Origin: Mycolicibacterium neworleansense
GTDB lineage: Bacteria > Actinomycetota > Actinomycetes > Mycobacteriales > Mycobacteriaceae
DNA length: 64,000 bases
NCBI RefSeq assembly: GCF_001245615.1
Contig: NZ_CWKH01000001.1
Span: 124,001-188,000 of the forward strand
Direction of reading: 5' to 3'
The translations under genes and the position numbers were made by a program. Shown piece by piece: positions 7,528 to 15,808 of the stretch. The notes beneath the pieces were generated by a model that saw only the letters and a program-made list of their open reading frames with translations, had not been told where the DNA came from and did not search any database. Every line of letters begins with the position of its first letter. The first letter of the stretch is position 1.

Positions 7528-8670
7528 TCAGAACACCCGGACCTGTCCCTCGAGGACCGGAACGGTCTCGGGCAGCTTGTAGGTCTCGATGCCGTTGCGG
7601 AACATGATCGCCTCGCGCGCATGCTCGGGCAGGTGCTTGACCAGCCAGCGGGGGTCGTCGAAGGTCCAGTGCGGGTAGTCGCTGGAATACAGCAGGATCT
7701 TCTCGCACTCCATCCACTCGAAGGCCCGCGACAGTTCGGTCTTGTCCTCGGGGTAGTCCAGCGGCTGGGTGGTGAACTTGATGTGGTCCTTGACGTACTC
7801 ACTCGGCTTGCGCTTGATGTCCATCCAGTTCTTGCGCTTCTCGTAAATCGCGTCCATCCGCCACATCAGCGGCAGGATCCAGGTGAAGGCGTGCTCGACG
7901 AACACGATGCGCAGCGTCGGGAAGCGGTCGAAGACGCCGTCGAAGATCAGGCTCATCACCTGGTTGGCCGCCAGCAGCGAGTAGCTGACCATGAAATCGT
8001 GGTTGTAGCTCGGCAGGCCCACCGGAGGCGTCGGGAGCGTCTCGTACTCGCCGCGGGACAGGTGGCAGCTCACAGTGATGTCGTGCTTGGTGGCGGCAGC
8101 CCAGATCGGGTAGTACTTCGGGTCGCCCCACGACGGCCGCGGCTCGGCCTTGATCAGAACCTGTGCCATGTAAGGGTGTTGCGCCCACTGCTCGATCTCG
8201 GCCACCGCCAGCTGTGGTTCCTCGATCGCCACACAGACCGATCCACGCCAGCGCTCGTGCCAGTTGTTGTGACTGTCCAGCCAATGGTTGGCCAGCCACA
8301 GGTTGGTGGCGGTGCAGTAAGCGGCAGTGGCTTCACCGAGTCGGTGCTCGGAATGCGTCGGCTCAAGGATGGCGATGTCGGAACCCGCCTCCATGATCAG
8401 CTGGCGCAGTGCCATGTCCGGGTCGCTGCAGGCGAATTCACCGTCGGGCGGGAACGCATCCACCCGCATTGCGTACGCGTGCGCGTAATCCGGGGCGTCG
8501 TAGTAGATCTGCTCGCCTACCTTGTGGCTCAGAAAGTACTTGCTGCGCCAAGGTTCCGGGATGTACTCGATCAACTCGCCGCGCCGTGGCATGGGGTGGA
8601 CGTCGGAGTCGACGCACCGAACCGCGATCCGCTCGGCCGCCGGCACCCGTGGGTTTGTGGTGATGGACAT
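7528..8670 (-). CDS. Amidohydrolase family protein (amidohydrolase-2/ACMSD-like)
   Basis: This 380-residue TIM-barrel metal-dependent protein has the N-terminal metal motif in CVDSDVHPMP (D-x-H), a HLSRGEY histidine segment in mid-protein, VFVEHAF, and the C-terminal YSSDYPHWTFDDP aspartate motif of the amidohydrolase-2 family. Members are decarboxylases, hydratases or hydrolases acting on ring-cleavage or lactone products. Only 18 bp separate it from a second, related amidohydrolase, and both share WRMD and SSYPHW-like blocks, so they may form a hetero-oligomer. The ATG has GGGAGA 5 nt upstream. The substrate is unknown. Confidence 0.87.
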   Translation of the reverse strand: MSITTNPRVPAAERIAVRCVDSDVHPMPRRGELIEYIPEPWRSKYFLSHKVGEQIYYDAPDYAHAYAMRVDAFPPDGEFACSDPDMALRQLIMEAGSDIAILEPTHSEHRLGEATAAYCTATNLWLANHWLDSHNNWHERWRGSVCVAIEEPQLAVAEIEQWAQHPYMAQVLIKAEPRPSWGDPKYYPIWAAATKHDITVSCHLSRGEYETLPTPPVGLPSYNHDFMVSYSLLAANQVMSLIFDGVFDRFPTLRIVFVEHAFTWILPLMWRMDAIYEKRKNWMDIKRKPSEYVKDHIKFTTQPLDYPEDKTELSRAFEWMECEKILLYSSDYPHWTFDDPRWLVKHLPEHAREAIMFRNGIETYKLPETVPVLEGQVRVF

Positions 8671-8688
8671 GAAGGTCTCCCTCGATAC

Positions 8689-9813
8689 CTACTGTGCCGC
8701 AACCGCGGACGATGAACCTGAACTCGCGAATTCGTCCTCCAGCCCGTAGAGCTTGGCGGCGTTGCGCCACAACAACTTCTCGCGTTGTTCACTGCTGAAC
8801 GCGCTCGGGATCTCGGGCTCGTTGAGCTGCCAGTGCGGATAGCTGGAGCCGAACATCACCATGTCTTCCTTGCCGGTGAAGCTCAACCACTCACCGGCGA
8901 ACTCGGTGTCGCCGGGACCGTCGAGCGCGCCCTGGACGAAGTACACGTGCCCGGGCAGGTAGTCGCTGGGCATCTTGGGTGCCCACGGGGTCTGCTCCAG
9001 GTGGGGACGCCCGAAGCAGTCCATCCGCCACATGAACGGGGTCAACATATCCGCGGCGCCGTCGGCCCAGACGAACTTGAGATCCGGCGTCCGCTCGAAC
9101 ACGCCCTCGGCGATCATGTTCATCAGGTGATAGATGTAGTTGAGCGCCATGAAGCCCAGGTACTGCTCGTAGGTCCGGGTCTTGCCCGACGGTGTCGGGG
9201 CGAACTGGATGCCGGCCCCGCCCTCGATGTGCACGGCCACCGGCAGGCCGGCGTCGGCGGCTGCCTCCCACAGCGGCCAGAACTGCGGCTTGCCATAGAG
9301 TTCGCGTGACTGCATCGGGATGCCGATCTGCACCACGCGCGGGTGGTCCTTGTACTTGTCGATCTCGCGCAGGGCACCCACGATGTCGTCCGGATTGACC
9401 CGGATGGTGCCGCGGAACCGCTCACCGTGCTCGTCGTGTTCGAGCCAGCGGGTGACCATCATCGCGTTGTGCGCGGCCGCAAGGGCGGTTCCGAGGTGAC
9501 GGTCGGGCATGATGCCGCGGGTCATCGGGTGCAGGATCGCGAGGTCGACGCCGCGGTCGGCGAACAGGTGCTGTGCGGCGATGTCGGGATCGGAGCCAGG
9601 GTACTGGCGGTCGGGCCCCTTGGTGCCCTTCGCGTACTCGCCGCCCGGTGCGCCGTACCAGTTCATCTCGTAGTCGGGAAAGCCGCGGCTCGCGAACGGC
9701 TCCTGCAGAAAGTTCTGCCGCAGGTCCTTGTTCGAGCCGAAGAAGACGTGCACGCTCGCGTCGATCACGGGCGTTCCCGCACTGCCGGGTTGCGCGGGGT
9801 CGTTGATGGCCAA
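8689..9813 (-). CDS. Amidohydrolase family protein (amidohydrolase-2/ACMSD-like)
   Basis: This 374-residue protein is paralogous to its downstream neighbour. It has an N-terminal VIDASVHVFFG (the first metal motif appears as SVH), AVHIEGGAG in mid-barrel, KFVWADGAADM, and the C-terminal MFGSSYPHWQLNEP. In that last block the expected metal/catalytic aspartate of S-D-x-P-H is serine, so this copy may be a non-catalytic partner or use altered chemistry. I chose the TTG at 9813 because GGAGG lies 6 nt upstream; a GTG 13 codons earlier lacks one. It is the first gene of the operon downstream of motif A site 9907-9934. Confidence 0.85.
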   Translation of the reverse strand: MAINDPAQPGSAGTPVIDASVHVFFGSNKDLRQNFLQEPFASRGFPDYEMNWYGAPGGEYAKGTKGPDRQYPGSDPDIAAQHLFADRGVDLAILHPMTRGIMPDRHLGTALAAAHNAMMVTRWLEHDEHGERFRGTIRVNPDDIVGALREIDKYKDHPRVVQIGIPMQSRELYGKPQFWPLWEAAADAGLPVAVHIEGGAGIQFAPTPSGKTRTYEQYLGFMALNYIYHLMNMIAEGVFERTPDLKFVWADGAADMLTPFMWRMDCFGRPHLEQTPWAPKMPSDYLPGHVYFVQGALDGPGDTEFAGEWLSFTGKEDMVMFGSSYPHWQLNEPEIPSAFSSEQREKLLWRNAAKLYGLEDEFASSGSSSAVAAQ

Positions 9814-9906
9814 GGCTGTCCTCCGATGTCCGTCCGGAAACGAGCTGTGCACGCACTGATGACGACGTGCTTGTCACGCCGGACCTTACAGCCAGTCTAG
9901 ATCCAT

Positions 9907-9934
9907 ATTCTTCTATGGCAAGAACATAGTTCTC
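9907..9934. promoter_or_regulatory. Motif A tandem operator candidate upstream of the amidohydrolase operon
   Basis: The sequence reads ATTCTT-N7-AAGAAC-ATA-GTTCTC. The right-hand 15 bp form an inverted repeat of the GAGAAT-N3-ATTCTC type, and ATTCTT is the right half of a second copy offset by 22 bp. It lies about 95 bp upstream of the TTG at 9813. Confidence 0.55.
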
Positions 9935-10042
9935 AGAGCGTTGGGCGCCTTTGTCGCAGGTGAGCGCCGGTGCTGGTCATACGCATAGGGCACTACGTTG
10001 GAGAACCGGTACTTGATAGAGGAGAAGGTCACACCATAGAAA

Positions 10043-10057
10043 GAGAATGTTATTCTC
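10043..10057. promoter_or_regulatory. Motif A operator candidate upstream of the fadE pair (perfect palindrome)
   Basis: GAGAAT-GTT-ATTCTC is a perfect inverted repeat, 33 bp upstream of the GTG at 10091, in the position expected for a repressor site. It is the clearest copy of motif A and, with site 9907-9934, gives one operator for each direction of the divergent promoter region. Confidence 0.65.
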
Positions 10058-10090
10058 ATCGCGACGTGACAGTGCAGCAGGAGGCGGCGG

Positions 10091-11092
10091 GTGCTACTCG
10101 AATTCGATGCCGATCAGCGGCTATGGCAGGAAACCGTGCGCGACGCGGTGACCAAGCAGTGCCCGGCCACGCTGGTCCGTGAAGTGGCCGAGCAGGGTGT
10201 CGATCCGGCACCGCTGTGGCAGAGCTATATCGACCAGGGCTGGACGGAGCTCACCGAGCCGAATGCGGTGGAGCTCGCGATCGTGCTCGAGGAACTCGGC
10301 CGGGCCACCGATCTGACGCCCTATCTGGCGACGATGACTCAGTACGCACCCCTGGCGGGGGACCGGTTCGACACGGCCAAGGCCGGCGCCGCGGTGTACA
10401 GCGGTGTGACGGCCAACCGGGATGCCACCGGCTGGGTGCTGGCGGGAACCGCACACCACGTGCTCGACGGCGACCGCGCGCAGAACCTGGCGGTGGTGAC
10501 CGACGGCGGTGTCTTCCTGGTCGACGCCACCAAGGCCGTAGTGACGCGCAGCGCGATCTTCGATCCGGTGCTGCACGTGGCGGTGGTGACGTTCGACAAC
10601 GTACATGTCGATGACACAGACCGCATTCACGTGGACACCGAGAAGGCGCGCCACCTCGCCCTGACGGGCATGGCCATCACGATGGTCGGTGCCTGCCAAC
10701 GGGTCCTGGACCTGGCACTCGAGCACGTCAAGCAGCGCCAGCAGTTCGGTGTGGCGATCGGATCATTCCAGGCCGTGCAGCACAAAGCGGTCGACATGCA
10801 CGTCGCCATCGAAAGAGCGCGTGCGCTGGCTTATTTCGCTGCCTTGGCGATCGCCGCCGATGACCCGCGCCGGCGGCTGGCGTCGGCGATGGCCAAGGCC
10901 GCAGCAGGGGAGTGCCAGGCGGTGGTGTTCCGCCACGGCCTGCAACTGTTCGGGGCAATGGGCTTCACCTGGGAGAACGACGTCCAGTTCGCGCTCAAGC
11001 GGGCCAAGGCCGGCGAGCTGCTGTTGGGCGGCGCGGCCGAGCACCGCGCGTTGATCGCCGCCGAGTACCGCACGAGCTACAGGGGACTGTAA
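10091..11092 (+). CDS. Acyl-CoA dehydrogenase (FadE type), short subunit
   Basis: This 333-residue protein shows the acyl-CoA dehydrogenase fold: an N-terminal helical domain, a beta domain around GWVLAGTAHHVLDGDRA, and C-terminal helices with VKQRQQFGVAIGSFQAVQHK, the FAD-binding block, then LQLFGAMGFTWEND. It lacks the usual catalytic glutamate context of homotetrameric enzymes and is followed immediately by a second fadE, the arrangement of mycobacterial heterotetrameric dehydrogenases acting on bulky (steroid or terpenoid) acyl-CoAs. The GTG start has AGGAGG 7 nt upstream. Motif A lies just upstream. It would introduce an alpha,beta double bond in a CoA ester using FAD. Confidence 0.88.
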   Translation: MLLEFDADQRLWQETVRDAVTKQCPATLVREVAEQGVDPAPLWQSYIDQGWTELTEPNAVELAIVLEELGRATDLTPYLATMTQYAPLAGDRFDTAKAGAAVYSGVTANRDATGWVLAGTAHHVLDGDRAQNLAVVTDGGVFLVDATKAVVTRSAIFDPVLHVAVVTFDNVHVDDTDRIHVDTEKARHLALTGMAITMVGACQRVLDLALEHVKQRQQFGVAIGSFQAVQHKAVDMHVAIERARALAYFAALAIAADDPRRRLASAMAKAAAGECQAVVFRHGLQLFGAMGFTWENDVQFALKRAKAGELLLGGAAEHRALIAAEYRTSYRGL

Positions 11093-12268
11093 ATGCAGCT
11101 GACATACGACTCCGACGTCGAGGAGTTCCGCGCCGAGTTCTCCGCATTCCTGGATGCCAACCTGCCGTCGGAGGCTCAGACGCTCGAGCGGCCCCGGTCG
11201 GTCTCGCACATGCCGCAATGGGCGCGCGACTGGCAGCGGCTCCTGTTCGACAACGGGTGGCTGCTCCCCGCGCAGCCGCCGGAGTTCGGTGGCCGCAACG
11301 CCACCGTGGTGCAGACTTTCGTCCACCTCGATGAGCTGTGCCGTCGCCGGATCTATCACAGCTTCAATCCCCAGGGCGTCAACATCATTGCGGCGTCCCT
11401 TCTTTCGTTCGGTTCCGAGGAGCAGAAGCAACGCTGGGCCGTCCCGGTGCTGCGGGGTGAAAAGACCGCGTCGCTGGGCATGAGCGAGCCCAGTGCCGGT
11501 TCGGACCTCGCGTCACTACGCACGCGCGCCGTGTTGGACGGCGACCACTTCGTCGTCAACGGCCAGAAGGTGTGGACCTCAGGGGCGCATGACGCTGATT
11601 GGCTGCTGACCTTCGTGCGGACCGACCCGGACGCGCCGAAGCACAAGGGAATTAGCGTGCTGATCATCCCGACCGACACTCCCGGCGTGGTGTGCCGGCC
11701 CTTCGCCGACATGACTGGCGAGGAGAATCTCGACTTCAACGAAGTGTTCTTCACCGACGCCCGGGTGCCGGCCGAGAACCTCGTCGGTCCGCTCAACGGC
11801 GGTTGGGGCGTGGCCAACGGATCGCTGGGTCACGAGCGCACCATGATGTGGCTCGGTTTCGCCGATCGAATCGACAACATGCTGGCCGACTTTCGGCCGA
11901 AAACCGAGCTGGAGCGGGACCAGTACGCCACCACCGTGATGGACTACCAGGCGTTGCGCGCCATGGGTTCGGCGGCGCTGGCCAAGGCGTCGCGCGGGGA
12001 GGCCGACACCGCCTCGGTGTCGGTGCTCAAGCTGTTCGGCTCCGAGGCCGAGCGCACGGCGTTCGAAAACGCGCTGACCGCGGCCGGGCCCGATGGTTTG
12101 ATCCACCCGACCACCTCAGGTCCATACGAGCACATGAACCTCGACCACTACTTCGCGAGCTGGTTCGAGCGCTATGCCCGTAGCTTTGGCGGCACCATCG
12201 CCGGCGGCACGTCGGAGATCCAGCGCAACATCATCGCCACCCAGGTGCTGGGGTTGCCCCGCCGCTGA
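11093..12268 (+). CDS. Acyl-CoA dehydrogenase (FadE type), second subunit
   Basis: This 391-residue protein starts directly after the stop of the first fadE, with no gap. It has LGMSEPSAGSDLASLRTRA (flavin/substrate block), VVNGQKVWTSGAHDADW, and the C-terminal GGTSEIQRNIIATQVLGLPRR, the FAD/acyl-CoA signature of the family. Together with the preceding short subunit it probably forms an alpha2beta2 enzyme, as shown for mycobacterial steroid-catabolic FadE pairs. In M. tuberculosis the Mce3R regulon likewise contains a fadE17/fadE18 pair near mce3; the resemblance in context is suggestive only. It acts in the cytosol, in beta-oxidation. Confidence 0.9.
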   Translation: MQLTYDSDVEEFRAEFSAFLDANLPSEAQTLERPRSVSHMPQWARDWQRLLFDNGWLLPAQPPEFGGRNATVVQTFVHLDELCRRRIYHSFNPQGVNIIAASLLSFGSEEQKQRWAVPVLRGEKTASLGMSEPSAGSDLASLRTRAVLDGDHFVVNGQKVWTSGAHDADWLLTFVRTDPDAPKHKGISVLIIPTDTPGVVCRPFADMTGEENLDFNEVFFTDARVPAENLVGPLNGGWGVANGSLGHERTMMWLGFADRIDNMLADFRPKTELERDQYATTVMDYQALRAMGSAALAKASRGEADTASVSVLKLFGSEAERTAFENALTAAGPDGLIHPTTSGPYEHMNLDHYFASWFERYARSFGGTIAGGTSEIQRNIIATQVLGLPRR

Positions 12269-12291
12269 GGACCCTGGTGCACCGATGACGC

Positions 12292-12310
12292 GGAACAAAA
12301 CTTAGGTTAC
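12292..12310. promoter_or_regulatory. Motif B operator candidate upstream of the LLM oxidoreductase
   Basis: GGAACAAAACTTAGGTTAC aligns with four other copies of motif B in the window. It overlaps a TAGGTT -10-like element at 12303-12308 and ends 10 bp before the start codon, so a bound repressor would block transcription. Confidence 0.5.
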
Positions 12311-12320
12311 AGTCAGCGTG

Positions 12321-13283
12321 ATGTTCACGCTGCGATTCGACATGCGTGCGCCGCATACCCCGGCGGCTGACCTCTACGGCGCCGCCGTCGACATGTGTGC
12401 CTGGGCCGAGACGCGAGGCGCGGTGATGGCGGTGCTGTCCGAGCACCACGGTACCGCCGACGGACACCTCGCCGCGCCGACCATCTTCGCCTCGGCGATC
12501 GCCGCACGCACGAGCCGGCTGGCGATTCTGCTTGCCGCAGTGCCCATTCCGTTCTGGGATCCGGTCCGTCTGGCCGAGGAGATGTGCGCACTCGACCTCA
12601 TCAGTGGCGGCCGGGTCTCGTACGCCTTCGGTATCGGGCACCGCGCCGAGGAGTACGAGCACTTCGGGGTGGAGATGAGCACGCGGGGCAAGGTGGCCGA
12701 CGAGCGGCTGGCGCTGCTGATGCGGCTGCTGGCGGGGGAGAGCGTCGACCATGACGGCCGGCGTGTCACGGTGACGCCCAGTTGCACGAGCCCGTCTGGA
12801 CCGCACGTGCTCATCGCGGGCGGTACCCGGGCTGCTGCCAGACGCGCGGCGCGGCACGGCCTCGGGTTCATCTCACAGACGGCAATGCCGGGCCTCAAGG
12901 AGTTCTACGAGGCCGAGTGCCGGGCCAACGGTCACGAACCCGGCGTGGTCCAGTTGCCCGCGCCGGGCACTCCCACCACGGTGTTCGTGGCCGACGACGT
13001 GGATCGGGCTTGGGATGAGTTGGGACCCTTCCTACTTCATGATGCGATGACCGCCGCCGGTTATCGCCATGGTGATGACACGGTCGCCAGTATCTCGCGC
13101 GCCGATACCGTGGCTGCGCTGCGGCAGACCGGCGGTCCGTATCAGATCCTGACGATCGCCGAGGCCGTCGGCTACCTTCGGGTCGGCCGGCCGCTGCCTC
13201 TGCTGCCGCTGTGTGGTGGGGTGCCGCCTGACATCGCGTGGCCGTACCTAGAGCGTGCGGTCATGGCGTCCGAACGCACCTGA
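12321..13283 (+). CDS. LLM-class flavin-dependent oxidoreductase
   Basis: This 320-residue protein has a luciferase-like TIM barrel. The N-terminus MFTLRFDMRAPHTPAADLYGAA is followed by VLSEHHGTADG, LAEEMCALDLISGGRVSYAFGIGHRAEEYEHFGV (the SGGR and GxG blocks that bind F420 or FMN), and PHVLIAGGTRAAARRAARHG. Such enzymes use F420H2 or FMNH2 for hydride transfer or monooxygenation. A GTG directly precedes the chosen ATG. There is little room for a Shine-Dalgarno site after the -10-like element, so the transcript may be leaderless (inference). It begins a two-gene unit under motif B. Confidence 0.85.
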   Translation: MFTLRFDMRAPHTPAADLYGAAVDMCAWAETRGAVMAVLSEHHGTADGHLAAPTIFASAIAARTSRLAILLAAVPIPFWDPVRLAEEMCALDLISGGRVSYAFGIGHRAEEYEHFGVEMSTRGKVADERLALLMRLLAGESVDHDGRRVTVTPSCTSPSGPHVLIAGGTRAAARRAARHGLGFISQTAMPGLKEFYEAECRANGHEPGVVQLPAPGTPTTVFVADDVDRAWDELGPFLLHDAMTAAGYRHGDDTVASISRADTVAALRQTGGPYQILTIAEAVGYLRVGRPLPLLPLCGGVPPDIAWPYLERAVMASERT

Positions 13284-13308
13284 CGGCGAAGACGATGAAG
13301 GGGCAAGT

Positions 13309-14382
13309 GTGACAAGACCTTTACGCACCGTGGTATGGGGGACCGGAGGCGTCGGATCGATCGCGGTCGACGCGGTCGCCGGCAGGCCCGATCTCGAACT
13401 GGTGGGAGTGTGGGTGCACTCGGCGTCGAAGGTGGGGCAAGACGCCGGTGCGTTGGCCGGCCGGCCGGCGCTCGGAGTGCCAGCCACGAATGATGGCGAC
13501 GCGCTGATCGAACTGGCCCCGGACTGCGTGGTCTACGCGGCGAGCGGACCAAGCCGTGACGCCGGTGCGGTGCCGGACTACCTGCGCCTGCTTGGCGCCG
13601 GGATCAACGTGGTGTCGACGACATCGACCGGTCTCATCTACCCGCCGGCCTACTACTCCTCGGAGTGGCGCAATGACCTGGAAGCCGCGGCAACGGCCGG
13701 GGGCGCCTCGTTCTACGCGTCGGGCGTGTTCCCCGGCTTCGGCTCGGACCAACTGGCGCTGATGTTGGCGACACAGTCGAAGAAGGTCGATTGTCTCAAG
13801 GTCACCGAGGTTTCCCTCAACGACCATTACCCGGTGGCCGACGTGATGATGGACGGGATGGGTTTCGGGCGTCCGCTGGATTTCGAACCGATGCTCAAGA
13901 CCCCGGGATTCATCGAGATGGCCTGGAAAGCACCGATTTATCTGATGGCTGACGCGCTCGGGGCCGAAGTGTCCGAGATCAGGGGTTCACTCGACCGCCG
14001 GACCACCGAGCGTGACGTCGAGGTGGCGTTCGGGACGATCGTGGCGGGAACCTGCGGCGCGGTGTGCACGCGAGCGGCCGGTGTGGTGAATGGTCGCGAG
14101 GCCATCGTGATCGAGCACATCATCCGGATGTCGCGCGACGTCGCGCCTGATTGGCCGTCGTCGGAATTCGACGCGACCTACCGGGTCGACATCGCGGGCG
14201 AGCCCGACATTCACTGCGCGATGAACCTGGGGGAGGCCGAAGGCCATGGTGCCGGGCGGGCGGCGATGGCGGCCACCGCAATGCGGGTGGTCAACGCGAT
14301 TCCCTACGTCGTCGAGGCGCCGGCAGGCTTGTTGAGCTCGCTCGACATCCCGAATACGTTGCCGAAGCACGTTTTCGGTTAA
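13309..14382 (+). CDS. Dihydrodipicolinate reductase-like NAD(P)-dependent oxidoreductase
   Basis: This 357-residue protein has an N-terminal Rossmann domain, VVWGTGGVGSIAVDAV (GxGxxG), then DCVVYAASGPSRD and INVVSTTSTGLIYPP, as in the DapB-like/amine-dehydrogenase-like family common in mycobacterial catabolic clusters. The C-terminal domain holds EGHGAGRAAMAATAMRVVNAIPYVVEAPAG. The GTG at 13309 with AAGGGG just upstream is the likely start; the frame is open 18 codons further back. Its TAA overlaps the stop codon of the convergent TetR gene within TTAA. It probably reduces or oxidises a pathway intermediate with NAD(P)H, but its reaction is not known. Confidence 0.78.
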   Translation: MTRPLRTVVWGTGGVGSIAVDAVAGRPDLELVGVWVHSASKVGQDAGALAGRPALGVPATNDGDALIELAPDCVVYAASGPSRDAGAVPDYLRLLGAGINVVSTTSTGLIYPPAYYSSEWRNDLEAAATAGGASFYASGVFPGFGSDQLALMLATQSKKVDCLKVTEVSLNDHYPVADVMMDGMGFGRPLDFEPMLKTPGFIEMAWKAPIYLMADALGAEVSEIRGSLDRRTTERDVEVAFGTIVAGTCGAVCTRAAGVVNGREAIVIEHIIRMSRDVAPDWPSSEFDATYRVDIAGEPDIHCAMNLGEAEGHGAGRAAMAATAMRVVNAIPYVVEAPAGLLSSLDIPNTLPKHVFG

Positions 14383-15698
14383 CGCGCGAGGACACCGCGC
14401 AGGCTGGTGTCGCGGACGTGGATCTGCGACGCGCGGGTGCCCAACTCTCGCAGGATGTTCTCAGGGATCCAGCCTACGCAGAGGACTGAACGGGCCAGCA
14501 TCTCGTTCGACGGGCTGTCGATGCTGATTTGGCTGGTCTTGATCCCTTCGGCGAGAAGCGATTTCACTTGCTTGACGCGCTGGGTGAACAACCAGCCCGG
14601 GTTGGGTGTGTCCGGGGGCGACTGGCGCATCCAGGCCAGCTGGATCCGGAACTCGTCGCCGAACTGGTCCAGCGCGTTGGTGTGGATCCAGCTCAGCGCA
14701 TCGAGCTTCTCGACCGGCCTGCCCTCGGAGCGCAGGACCTCCGTCCAGCCCACCGCGATCTTCTCGCCGAACGACTGCATGATCGCCGCGAGCAGTTCGT
14801 CCTTGGACCCGATGAGCCGGTAGACCGTGCCGGTGCCCATCCCCGCCGCCGAAGCGATGTCGCGGACGGTCGTGCTCTCGTAGCCGCGGCGGCCGAACTC
14901 CGCTCGCGCCACGGCCCGGATATGCGTCGTCTTGTCGTCGGCAGCGGAGTTGGCTTCCTCGACCCAGCTGCGCACCACGGCATCGGCAGCCAGGAACGGA
15001 AGGGATTTATCGAGTTCGGCGTCGGTGGGCTGAGCTGTGGACAAGCCTTCCAGGAGAATTCGGCACAGCAGGGTGGCCACCTTCTCCGGTGCGGCGTTGT
15101 GGCGCATGACGTCGAGGCCGACCTGCAGCATGGTCTGGCAGATCCGGTCTGCCAGTACGGCCAGGTCGACGTCGGAGCGGAGGTATCCGGCCCATCGGGC
15201 GGCCCGTAGCGTCTGCTGCATGGCGTCGAGCGTGGCCGTCGGACGGCGCTGTGCCAGGGCGACGAGGTCGGGGTTGGAGCTCGGGCTCTCGTAGAACGAC
15301 ATCTGCAGCGCGGCGCGGTGGGCGACCGCGCACCGCGCGATATCGGAGCCGAGCTCGGCGATGCGGTCGAACGGTGACGCCGGGTCGGGGCCGTCCAGCC
15401 GGCCCTGTGCGTGCTCGGCAATGCGGTCGAGATCGTGGTGGTACCGCTCGAGCAGTTCGACGAGGATTGCTTCCTTGGACTCGAAATGGTGATAGAGGCT
15501 GCCGGGAAGAATGCCGGCCGAATCGGCGATCTCCTGCAAGGAGGTACGTAAGCCTGAGGTGGCGATCAACGATGCGGCGGTCTGGAGGATCTCGGTCCGG
15601 CGGGTGCGGTCCGCGGTTGCGGCACCGGCGTCAGCTGCGCGACCTGGGGTGCGCTTGAGCGTCTTGCGCTCCCCAGGCGTTACCTGGGGACGGCCCAC
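14379..15698 (-). CDS. Tandem-domain TetR-family transcriptional regulator (Mce3R-like architecture)
   Basis: This 439-residue protein has two complete TetR units in one chain. The first helix-turn-helix reads TSLQEIADSAGILPGSLYHHF (about residues 53-72). The second, about 210 residues later, reads TTVRDIASAAGMGTGTVYRL (about 277-296). Each is followed by its own helical ligand-binding region. Tandem TetR proteins are rare; the known mycobacterial example is Mce3R, repressor of mce3 and neighbouring lipid genes. I chose the GTG at 15698 (GGAG 5 nt upstream); a GTG 11 codons earlier is possible. Motif B lies 49 bp upstream, suggesting autoregulation, and recurs at four neighbouring promoters. 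Confidence 0.88.
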   Translation of the reverse strand: MGRPQVTPGERKTLKRTPGRAADAGAATADRTRRTEILQTAASLIATSGLRTSLQEIADSAGILPGSLYHHFESKEAILVELLERYHHDLDRIAEHAQGRLDGPDPASPFDRIAELGSDIARCAVAHRAALQMSFYESPSSNPDLVALAQRRPTATLDAMQQTLRAARWAGYLRSDVDLAVLADRICQTMLQVGLDVMRHNAAPEKVATLLCRILLEGLSTAQPTDAELDKSLPFLAADAVVRSWVEEANSAADDKTTHIRAVARAEFGRRGYESTTVRDIASAAGMGTGTVYRLIGSKDELLAAIMQSFGEKIAVGWTEVLRSEGRPVEKLDALSWIHTNALDQFGDEFRIQLAWMRQSPPDTPNPGWLFTQRVKQVKSLLAEGIKTSQISIDSPSNEMLARSVLCVGWIPENILRELGTRASQIHVRDTSLRGVLAR

Positions 15699-15746
15699 AG
15701 CGGCTCCACGATGATTGCTGGCTCCCGTCACACGTTTTGGGTGGTC

Positions 15747-15765
15747 AGACCCAATATTTGGTTAG
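15747..15765. promoter_or_regulatory. Motif B operator candidate upstream of the tandem TetR gene
   Basis: AGACCCAATATTTGGTTAG aligns with the other motif B copies and is close to a palindrome (ACCCAATATTTGGTT). It sits between the SDR stop and the TetR start, consistent with autoregulation. Confidence 0.55.
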
Positions 15766-15808
15766 AGGCTACCAGAACGGTGCTGGTGGCCCGGGGATCC
15801 CGCGAGGC

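Noticed and set aside
14379..14382. Overlapping stop codons of convergent genes within TTAA as a regulatory feature
   Set aside because: A compact convergent arrangement of this kind is common and needs no special explanation.
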